A stretch of DNA of 64,000 bases from Terfezia claveryi. Its lineage: Eukaryota; Ascomycota; Pezizomycetes; Pezizales; Pezizaceae. Below, in pieces: positions 55,461-64,000 of the stretch (the stretch's first letter is position 1; the number at the start of each line of letters is the position of its first letter). The DNA is taken from contig WHUX01000176.1 in assembly GCA_015179025.1 (NCBI GenBank), forward strand, positions 1 through 64,000, written 5' to 3'. The notes under the pieces are model-generated. The model saw only the letters and a list, made by a program, of their open reading frames with translations, was not told the origin of the DNA and ran no database searches. The position numbers and the translations under genes were made by a program.

Positions 55461-56780
55461 GCTTGTTTGTAGGTACGTGGTTCGTATTCCTCTATTGTTA
55501 ATAAAGCAGAAGCTAATATACCTTCATCACTTGTATCAGAAAGTTGGACAATTTCCCAGAATGGATATGGTTGATGTTGTCTTAAAGATGCTCGAGTTCT
55601 GACTGGTTCAGGAACAATTGCTGGTTCAATTGCTTCATATTCTTGAGCGTTTGCAAGAGGAGGAGGTAGGTTTATTTGAAATTCAGAATCCTTCTTTGTT
55701 GGAGTAGATTTTGGAGTTAAGGTAGCAATTTCTAAGTCAAGACTAACTAGAGGTTGTTGTATTAAAGGAGTAGGTTGTTCAACTGCTGTGGTGGGTTCTG
55801 GTGGTAGAAAGTAATATTCTTTTGCAGATATAGTATATATATGCTTGTTGGCAGTTTGAACTTTGTGTATTAAAGGTGTATTGGTATAACCAATAAATAT
55901 TGCTAATTCAGCTCGTGGATAAAGTTTTGATCCTGCAGGACGCTTTTCTTTAGGTATATAAACATAACAAGATGATTCAAATGGATGGAGGTGTGAAATT
56001 TCTGGTTTAGAATAATATAAAGCTTCAAATGGGGTGATTCTATTGAGAAATGAGTGAGAAAGTCGATTTCGAAGGTATACTGCTATTGCACAAGCTTCAG
56101 CCTATAGCCATTTGTCAATATTAATTAACATAGCTCGCATCATGGTCTGAATAGTTCGATTATAATGTTCTGGTATGCCATTGGATTCATAGCTATAAGG
56201 GGGAATCAGTTCATGTTGAATTTCTTTTTGATTCCAGAAGGTCTTAGTTTTATGATTGATATATTCTCCTCCATTGTCTGTCTTGAAACATAGGATTGTA
56301 GTAGAGAATTGACATTCAATTATATTGGTATAGTTCTCAATAGCTCAGGATGCTTCATCTTTAGTTTTTAAGAAGTAAACCTAAACTATTCATGTAAAAT
56401 CATTAATAAAGGTGATATAGTAGCGTGTATTGCTATAAGAAGGAACTGGAGCAATACCACTTAAGTCACTGTGGATAATTTCAAAGGGTCGTGATAAATA
56501 AAGACCATGAGTTGTTGGTACTTTGTGAGTTGATTTCGCTTGAATGTAGGTTGTGCAACTGAATTGTGTTGGAATAGAGGATATAATATATCCATCATGA
56601 TAAACAGTAGAATCAATTTTTGATGGATGTCCTAAAGCATTATGCCATTGTTCAAAGGTATTTTCATGAGATATAAACGCTTTTTCTTGTGTATTTTGAG
56701 CTTCAATAATATAAGGAAGACCATTATGCAACTCTGTAACAAGAACTAGACTTCTATTCTGTATATACAAGTATCTATGA
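55461..56780 (-). pseudogene. E9 integrase
   Basis: The zinc finger WHNALGHPS with a degraded CXXC lies at 56650-56540. The core has IIHSDLSG, FKTDNGGEY and NGIPEHYNRT, so the three acidic residues remain although the usual Glu-Arg context is Glu-His. Stops are few (56383-56400, 56345, 56105). A long Pro/Thr linker (55600-55850) leads to reverse transcriptase, as usual in copia. Confidence 0.85.
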
Positions 56781-58060
56781 TTTCCTTTTACTTCCTATAT
56801 AAAGCCTTTAAAACGAACTGAATTCTATAAAAACAAGTTATGATAAAGAGTAAGGACATATAATACATTCCTTAACAAAATTGGATTAATTAAGCCATTA
56901 GGAAGCAAACAATTCACACAAACTGTGCCAATCCCTTCTGCCTGTAGAACGCCATTGCCTCCTACATTTATAGTTCTATTATGCATGGAGATTGTATCAA
57001 ATTGTCCTATATCATATGGCATATAAGAACTTGCATAGGAATCAAGTTTCCAGGCTGGGAGAGAGGAAGAACTAATACTTGTGTATGCTTGGTCCATAGT
57101 AACATGTGTAGCTTCTTGTATTAGCTGTTGTTTCTTAGCCTCTTGATCCCTTTTCAAACGTCTACATTCATTCCAATTATGGCCTTCGAATGGAGTTTTA
57201 TTATGTTTCTTGTAATAAGTACACTACTTTGATTTGATATTTTCAGTAGACCCTTTTGCATTAGATATACTAGCATTCCTTTTGCGTTTTTTGGACGCTA
57301 GAGCTTTAGTATTAATTAGAGCAGAGTCTGCTGAGGTTGCCAATTGATAATTGGTAGCCAGACTATGAAGTTTAGACTTCAATTCTGCATATATGAGATT
57401 GTCTTTAGTTGACAGATTATCAACTAGATTGGGGTAATACTTAATAAGAGCCCCAAGCAAAAAATCTCTTTTTGCTTCATCAGATCCTAAGAATGTGCGT
57501 AGTGCTTGTCTGTAGCTATTGGCAGGACCAGACGCACTTTGTTAGTATAGTCATTCCCATTCGTTTTCATAAATATCGATAAATTCATGAATGGGTTTAG
57601 TAGGATTGAAGTTGGTAGAAATTGAAGTAAAGTTATTTCACTATTGAATATAACTGAAGGCATTATCAATGTGGTAGGTGTTCTTCAAATAGGTCCAAAT
57701 AGTATGAGGGGTTTCAAATTTGGAGACCTTTTTGAGAATAGGTTTACTCAAAACTTGCATCAAAATTAAGAGAGCAGATTGAGATAAAGTGGTATATGTA
57801 TCTTTTTCTTTTGCAGATGCATTTTCTGAGGGTTTAACGCCATCAATAATAATGGAAGTAGTTCCCATTCTATGAAAGACCATTTTCATCATGTCTGCCC
57901 AGTCTTCATAGTTGGTTTGACCAACTACTAGATCAATATTATCGATTTTGATAGAGGCTTGATGAAAGTCTTTAGGGATTTTAAAGACTTGGACTTGTTG
58001 TTGAGGTTCTCGAAGGTTTAAGGGATCTGGTGACAATGATTGAGCTATTGTAGATGCGTT
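56781..58060 (-). pseudogene. E9 gag and protease
   Basis: Gag at 58036-57487 has VGQTNYEDWADMMKMVF and SKFETPHTIWTYLKNTY, the copia gag (UBN2-type) pattern. The zinc knuckle near 57225-57160 reads CTYYKKHNKTPFEGHNWNEC with the second Cys changed to Tyr. Protease at 57157-56825 has WKLDSYASSYM, a decayed D-S-G-A-(T/S)-S-H-M site. One frameshift near 57480 and a stop near 57224 break the frame. No ATG start could be fixed upstream of 58036. Confidence 0.82.
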
Positions 58061-58105
58061 CGATGGTTGTGGTTGAGGTAGAGCAGACCGGGCTTATAAC
58101 CTATT

Positions 58106-58824
58106 GAGATATAGGTATATGAGATATATACTATATCTAATAGGTAGCGGTAATTCAACCAAGTATCCAATAAAGGAAAAACTTGGGAACGGATCTAATA
58201 GGTTGGTAGAGGACGTTCTGGTGAATGTAGAGGACGTTGTGGATCCTGAAGAGGACGCTATAGAGCGTGCACTAGAAATGTAGAATATATAGGAGAATAT
58301 ATAGTGGAATGTATGAGTAAATAAGATTGATGTGTGAGCTGATGTAAACTAATAATCTCTAAAGGAAGGGAATTCCCCTCCTACATATATACGATTCCAG
58401 TAAGCTATAACACAAGCCAGAGCGTGCTAAATGCGTTCAACATGATTACAACATTCTCAATATCTTTGAGTTTGTAACATTAAAGTTTAACAGAAGTATA
58501 ACTCCGAATATGGTTTAACATGTGTTGTAAGCATGTGAACAGAGCTAAAACAGAGTTATTAGAACGTGAATAACGTAACTAATAATAGAGTTATGCATGT
58601 GAAAAGCATATGGAAATACTTAATCTATATAAGTATTAAGCACATGATTTGACATGTGGTAGAATATAATTAGGAATGAATAATGCATGTGTATATGATT
58701 TGTGGTATAAGAGAGAGCGTTTGAACGCGTTTTTTAATAGCCTGTTCAAGTGTCAAAACAGCATGATACCTGAACAAGCCTATTCAAGTGTCAAATCAAG
58801 ACTAAGAATTCGATTGTGACAACA
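58106..58824 (-). repeat. Candidate E9 5' LTR
   Basis: Reading on the minus strand, TGTTGTCACAATCG at 58824 to ATATCTCA at 58106 gives 719 bp with TG/CA ends, followed by GGTTATAAGCCCGG, a plausible primer site. The other LTR is missing, so the boundaries rest on the end motifs and on E10 coding sequence resuming at 58825. Confidence 0.45.
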
Positions 58825-59560
58825 GCTAGTCTAGGTAGTATAGAAGGCTATCTTGAATAGTGCACTTAGCTAGGAAGATCTTAACATAGCGATGCTAGCT
58901 AAAATCTACTGTTGCAATAATATCTTTAGCCAGGGGGTCATTCTCATATGCTTTTCTTACCTGTTGTCAGAAATTACTTTCTGCATCTGTATTGGCCTCA
59001 ACATCCCTAATATCAGCCTCGACAAGAATATTGGCAGCTAGGTCAAGATTTCTCAACTTTAATACCACCTCGTTCTAGTACTTTAGCCTTTCATCTCACC
59101 TCTTAGGAAGATCTCCTGATCTCTTGGTCTGTACATCTAGCTTACCTATAGCCTTTTCAGGCTAATACCTAATCTTGAAGTTAAAATGGGATAAGAATTC
59201 CAACTACCTAGCCTGTTGGTAGTTCAATAACTTAGTAGTTGTAAAGTATTCTAGGTTTTTGTTGTTAGAGAGGACCTCTATAATCCTATTTGTTGATTTC
59301 AGGTGGGGCCTCTATTCCTCGAATGCTTGTACAATAGCTATCAACTCTTTGTCATAGATCTCATAATTATATTCTACTAGGAAATACTTTTTAGAGAAAT
59401 ATGCTACTGGGTAGAGAATACCATTGACATACTGGGATAGAACTCTGGTAGAAACACCATTGGAGGCATTCATTTCTATGATATATTTGTTGTTAGAATT
59501 GAAGTGGGCCAGGATTGGGGCTAAGTAGAAGGCTTTCTTGAGCTTCTCGAAGGCTGATTG
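58825..59560 (-). pseudogene. E10 RNase H and integrase N-terminus
   Basis: RNase H reads YEIYDKELIAIVQAFEEWR and LSNNKNLEYFTTTKLLN, then QARQLEFLSHFNFKIRYQPEK. The tail RKAYENDPLAKDIIATVD at 58980-58900 is the spacer before the integrase zinc finger. Several TAG codons replace Gln or Trp. Confidence 0.8.
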
Positions 59561-60016
59561 GGCTTCTAGACTCTACTAGAAGTGTTAGGCTTTTTTCATG
59601 CCCTTGGTATTAGTTAATGCTGTCAGTAGTGCCATGATCTTCAAATATCCTAGAATAAACCAGCAATAGAAGTTAGCAAATCTCAGGAAAGCCTATAAAT
59701 CCTTGAGGTTGGCTGGAGTTTGCTACTTTTGGATCATAGCAACCTTTGCAGAGTCTATCTGGATGCCCTCTATGATGATAATTAGCCCCAGATACCTGAA
59801 CTTCTGCACATGGAACTCGCACTTTTCTAGCTTTATATATAGCTTAGCTCCCTCTAGTTTCTCTAGCACTTGTTAGACATAGATCTTGTGTTCTGCTAGG
59901 GCATCCGAGTAAATGAGAATATCGTCAAGGTAAGCCATGCAGAATATATCCAAGAAGTCCTGCAGGGTGTCATTGATAAAGTGCTGGTAAGAGGCCAATA
60001 CGTTAATTAGGCCAAA
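59561..60016 (-). pseudogene. E10 reverse transcriptase, C-terminal half
   Basis: Continues after E11 with FGLINVLASYQHFINDTLQDF, the catalytic MAYLDDILIYSD near 59921-59945, and LEKCEFHVQKFRYLGLII. The two halves join in frame across the E11 target duplication. Confidence 0.85.
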
Positions 60017-60658
60017 TGTAAGGAAGTCACATTTCATTTCCCAATGAAATGTAACTCCCGTTACATACCAACTTTTAACCTAGTGGAATAAGATATTATC
60101 AGGCCGCCAGCGTCGGCCGGCAGATGATAATAAAGGTATAGTAACTCATATATTTCATTAAAGTAATGAGCGTGACCATTAGAAGGGTCACGCGATACTT
60201 GTAGTTCTATTTCCTAGTAGTTTCTGGCAGTTTCTATCATGTTGCATTCAAATCATGTAATGGGTCAGATGATGGCGCACTGCCCCAGCACTGCCCTAGT
60301 ACTGCCCCACTCTGGACAGTATATAGTCCCCTGAATTCCCCTTTGTTGCAGGAGCGTTCAAGTCAGTTCAAGCCAGAGATAGAGACAGAAACACAGTAGT
60401 AGATATATACCAATAATAAAGTATTGAGCTATTATATTCTGGGCCCGTTTGGGCCCATCTCCCTCTATATTCCAATAACAAGTAGTAGGCCAGTCGGGCC
60501 TACCTTTTACAACTAGAGTGACAATAGAATATATGACAGCAAGATATACTTAAATAGAAGCTATAGGTTCCGTGCACCTATAGTGTGCTATAGTAAAATT
60601 CTAGTACTGCTGCCCGGCAGTAGAGAGTTGGTTATAAAGCACGCCGCCTTACTTTACA
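60017..60658 (+). repeat. E11 5' LTR
   Basis: TGTAAGGAAGT to ACTTTACA, 642 bp. Contains three tandem ACTGCCCCAGC-like units, two GGGCCC sites near 60445 and a GTAGGCC/GGGCCTAC palindrome near 60490. A run of T follows it, as next to the E1 and E3 LTRs. Confidence 0.92.
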
Positions 60659-61170
60659 TTTTTCAATAGGACATAGTACTTTATTATTTAAGTCTCAAGT
60701 GGTAATAATAGCAAGCTTCTATGAAAAGTAATAGACGTATCTACCTCTATTACAATAGTATGAAGTGTTATAACTAAACTCGAGACAAAGAGTTTATTAT
60801 AATAGCTAAAGGTTACAATAAAAAGTACTTGTCAATAGGAAATTATTAAGTATACAACTTATACTTCAAGATTTAAATACATATTTAAAGACTTGGTTTT
60901 TCCTTGCCAAAGTCAGACTTGGTTCCTCTTCACCAAAGTTAGTACAATTGAATTGGTTACTCAATTGTAAGGTCCCACATTTTCTGGTAATGTGCGACAA
61001 ACTTAATAACTTGTGTTGGAAAGGTTGGAGGCCTGACCAAACAGTTATTTATTATTGTGTGGTATCAATAAATCTTATCAGTATAACAACATATATTTAT
61101 ATAAACAATACCTTGCGACAAGGTAAAACTTTAATATTTAAGAGTAGAACTCTCTTTTTTGAGGGAGCCA
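60659..61170 (+). other. E11 internal region, non-coding
   Basis: AT-rich, no frame with retrotransposon similarity. Probably keeps only packaging and priming signals. Confidence 0.7.
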
Positions 61171-61812
61171 TGTAAGGAAGTTACATTCCATTTCCCAATG
61201 AAATGTAACTCCTGTTACATACCAACTTTTAACCTAGTGGAATAAGATATTATCAGGCCGCCAGCGTCAGCCAGCAGATGATAATAAAGGTATAGTAACT
61301 CATATATTTCATTAAAGTAATGAGCGTAACCATTGGAAGGGTTACGTGATACTTGTAGTTCTATTTCCTAGTAGTTTCTGGCAGTTTCTATCATGTTGAT
61401 TTCAAATCATGTAATGGGTCAGATGATGGCGCACTGCCCCAGCACTACCCCAGCACTGCCCCACTCTGGACAGTATATAGTCTCCTGAATTCCCCTTTGT
61501 TGGAGGAGCGTTCAAGTCAGTTCAAGCCAGAGATAGAAACAGAAACACAGTAGTAGATATCTACCAATAATAAAGTATTGAGCTATTATATTCTGGGCCC
61601 GTTTGGGCCCATCTCCCTCTATATTCCAATAACAAGTAGTAGGCCGGTCGGGCCTACCTTTTACAACTAGAGTGACAATAGAATATATGCCAGCAAAATA
61701 TACTTAAATAGAAGCTATAGGTTCTGTGCACCTATAGTTTGCTATAGTAAAACTCTAGTACTACTGCCCAGCAGTAGAGAGTTGGTTATGGAGCACGCCG
61801 TCTTACTTTATA
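61171..61812 (+). repeat. E11 3' LTR
   Basis: 642 bp partner of 60017-60658, same length without indels, ending ACTTTATA (ancestral TACA). Confidence 0.92.
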
Positions 61813-62300
61813 CTAAAAGGTATTATATTATACTCAAAATAGCCATATCATATCTAGAAGGCTGTTTTCCATTCCTCTCCCTTAGCAATCCATACTAGGT
61901 TGTATACCCCTCTCAAATTCAATTTGGTGAACTATTTTGCTTTAGAAAGTCTGGCTAATGTTTCCTGGATTAGTAGTAGAAGGTACCTACTTTTTACCGT
62001 TATTTTATTCAAATCATAATAATCAACACACAACTAAAGGGAGCCATCCGATTTCTTTACAAATAGTACCAGAGCACCCACTGGTAAGGAGCTATAGTAA
62101 ATGAAGCTCTTGTTGAGGTTTTCTTCTAAGTACTTCTTCAAGACTTCCAGCTTTATATGGGACATTCCATAGATGGGCCCATAGGAGGGGGTTTTATCTT
62201 CTAGAAGCGGAATTGTATTATCATATGGTCTATGGGGGGCCAGCTTCTCCACTGCTTTTTCTGAGAATAGGTTAATGAACTCGTAGTATTCATCTGGGAC
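61813..62300 (-). pseudogene. E10 reverse transcriptase, N-terminal half
   Basis: The run 62252-62034 has PSYGPIYGMSHIKLEVLKKYLEENL and GALVLFVKKSDGSL. It continues through WKTAF-type residues at 61870-61850 to the E11 edge. Multiple stops. Confidence 0.83.
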
Positions 62301-62960
62301 TAGGGATTTCTACTTATCTTTAGACCTTGTCTTATTAATTTCTAAATTGATCTTATAAATTAAGAGGGTATAGATATTGAGCTTATACTTTCTAGTAAGA
62401 TAAGTGAAAGCCTCTACTCTAATGAAGTTAATATCTAAAGGTTTGGTGGAGGATATCGGAGGAACAAGGGTAATAGGAGGAATGAAGATGACAGTGGCAT
62501 CAAGGTGTTCTATTGAATTCACTACCTGGGATGGGTAGATAATAGGGAGTGGTAACGTATACAATCCAGTAGTAGTGGCTTTCAGATTTCTATAGTAGTT
62601 TTTATAGTAAGGACTATTGAACTATAAAGTATAAGAGATAAAGCTGACTAATATATTATGCATTCTATACTATAGGATTCTGATGACAATTGGGTACTTA
62701 AGCTTTGTAACAAACATAAGGAGACTTTCAGAGTAGTTTGCAATATGGACAGGAGAATATATAATAACAGTGATGACTCCAGAAGAGATAGATCGGCCAT
62801 CAATGACATCGAGGGAATGGGGGGTTTTGAGCTTAAAGGTGGGTATAGCATACTTACTAATAAAGGTCTAGTTAATAAAGGCAATTTTTGAGGCTCCACA
62901 GTCTATGAGAGCTAATATAACCAGTGTTTTACCATTAAAGGATATCATGATAGGTATAAC
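62301..62960 (-). pseudogene. E10 aspartic protease and linker
   Basis: The active-site segment is ALIDCGASKIAFIN near 62920-62880, with Cys in place of Ser or Thr of D-S/T-G. SPVHIANYSESLLMFVTKLKYP is the following hairpin region. A variable linker runs 62564-62310. Confidence 0.72.
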
Positions 62961-62999
62961 AAAATGCTCACCAAATAGGTAAAACTCGTCAACAGAAAT

Positions 63000-64000
63000 A
63001 GAAGGAACAGAGAAAGATGATAAAGACAGATGACCTAATACAGGTCCCTTTCTAGTGTTAATGACTAGGGAAGGGACAGAGCTTTTCCCGACTCATCCAC
63101 CTTTTCAATCCTAGATTCGAAGATAGTGTGAGGGGCTATTAAGCAGTTTTTTTGGAGGGGACATGTGGCGATAAAATGGTACTCTTTTCTCTATGTAATG
63201 CACAAACTATTAGTGTGGTGATGGTCTCTTTCCTCTTGAGTAAGTTAAGGCCTACCTATAGATAGGTCTATAGGAGCAGCACTACCTGCTATGAGAGAGG
63301 GATGTGATAGTTTATTATAGAGTATAGTAGGTTGTTGAGTGCATGCTGCTACTGAGAACCTTATTTAAGGGTTCGAGGTTAGGAGGGTTTTTTGGGGAGC
63401 TCTAAGTGCCACTATTTACTGTTCCACCCAGCTAGCTTACTCAATAAATTTCTCTAAAGTCTTGGTTAGTAGATAGTAAACCAGAGCCTTTTTCACCTCA
63501 AAGATAAGCCCGTCTTTAAACTAATCGAGCTTGGCTTTGTTATTCCAATTGAGCTCTACTACTAATTTAGAAAACTTAGCAATATAGGTTAATAGTTCAT
63601 TGTGCTTTTGCTTGAGGTCTTACAGGGCCCTACTGGCAGTTCTTTTGGGATCTGAGTCTCTGAAAGCTCAGTTTAGGATTGCTATTAGTACTGGAATATC
63701 TACTAGATCAATCCCTATAGCTGTGACAAAAGGCTGTACCTGGTCCATAGCCTTACCTTCCAGTAGGCTATAGATGTATGAGAGCTAGTGGTAGATAGTA
63801 TGGAACTTTGCCAAGTCCCCAGAGAGTTTTATCTACACAAAGTTTTTCTATGCTCATAATTGGCCCCAGTCCCCATTAAACTTAGGTAGGGTAGGTAGGT
63901 CCTATGTTTTCTGGTTTTTTGGACTATTGGACAGGTCCAAAGCACGAGTCAGTCTCTGGATGGTTATCTTGTCCTCTACTATATCTTTTCGAAGGAGGGT
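63000..64000 (-). pseudogene. E10 gag (partial)
   Basis: The capsid-like part has AFRDSDPKRTASRAL, LKQKHNELLTYIAKFSKLVVELNWNNKAKLDQFKDGL, then VKKALVYYLLTKTLEKFIE, separated by TAG codons. A degraded knuckle with CPLQKNC lies near 63150. The N-terminus is beyond the window. Confidence 0.7.

Larger units (their letters stand above)
55126..58824 (-). mobile_element. E9: Ty1/copia element, 3' truncated
   Basis: On the minus strand: a candidate 5' LTR, gag, protease, integrase and the first part of reverse transcriptase, the order that defines copia (integrase before reverse transcriptase). The sequence stops within reverse transcriptase at the GC-richer island, so the catalytic box, RNase H and 3' LTR are missing. 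Confidence 0.85.
60017..61812 (+). mobile_element. E11: short non-autonomous LTR element
   Basis: Two LTRs of exactly 642 bp (60017-60658, 61171-61812) surround 512 bp with no gag or pol. Target duplication is CCAAA (60012-60016) and CTAAA (61813-61817, one change); removing the element restores the E10 frame at IPFGLIN. By eye about 30 of 642 LTR positions differ, mostly transitions. A purine run GAGGGAG precedes the second LTR. The LTR family is that of E1, which suggests mobilisation by E1-type proteins. Orientation is plus, judged from the LTR. Confidence 0.92.
58825..64000 (-). mobile_element. E10: old gypsy element, cut by window edge
   Basis: Minus-strand gag, protease, reverse transcriptase, RNase H and the integrase N-terminus, all dense with TAG stops. 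Interrupted by E11 within reverse transcriptase and by E9 within integrase. The 5' end lies beyond base 64000. Confidence 0.85.

Noticed and set aside
60948..61175. 75-codon ORF in the interior of E11
   Set aside because: Runs into the LTR, is AT-driven in composition and has no retrotransposon motif.
1..64000. Host genes, tRNA or rRNA genes
   Set aside because: Outside the elements only short AT-rich spacers, repeats and one GC-richer island remain; no cloverleaf, rRNA block or non-element protein was recognised by eye.

Overview
The window is a retrotransposon graveyard from a fungal genome. Almost every base belongs to LTR retrotransposons nested inside one another, and I could not defend any host gene. 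Three element families carry chromodomains after the integrase (chromoviruses). Many stop codons are explained by CAG to TAG, TGG to TAG or CGA to TGA changes, which resembles RIP (repeat-induced point mutation) or methylation decay. A filamentous ascomycete is therefore the best guess, but species and phylum are inference.

Layout. E1 (minus, 1-8544, 3' end beyond the left edge) is a Ty3/gypsy chromovirus inserted into E2 (minus, 8545-10811), a pol fragment of a second family, called family A here. E3 (minus, 10812-19732) is a complete relative of E1 with both LTRs. E4 (plus, 19733-23279) is the 3' half of a family A copy. X (minus, 23280-25558 plus 34975-35689) is a fragment of a third family (C) and is split by E5 (plus, 25559-34970), a complete family C element with 460-bp LTRs. 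E7 (plus, 35690-54477) is a full-length family A element whose 5' LTR is split by E6 (minus, 37087-46638), another complete family C element. At 54478-55125 there is an inverted minisatellite and a GC-richer island. E9 (minus, about 55126-58824) is a truncated Ty1/copia element. E10 (minus, 58825 to the right edge) is a decayed gypsy element whose reverse transcriptase is split by E11 (60017-61812), a 1.8-kb non-autonomous LTR element whose LTRs belong to the same family as the LTR of E1.

How the genes work together. Each autonomous element has or had gag (capsid, nucleocapsid knuckle), protease, reverse transcriptase, RNase H and integrase. Nearly all are broken. E1 and E3 add two oddities: an ORF facing away from gag in the leader, and an extra set of CCHC zinc knuckles between RNase H and integrase. 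Family C (E5, E6, X) adds a third ORF between integrase and the 3' LTR. In E5 and E6 a second polypurine tract precedes it, and in E5 and X it has its own TATA box and repeated ACGT-centred dyads. These shared accessory modules are the most unusual content of the window.
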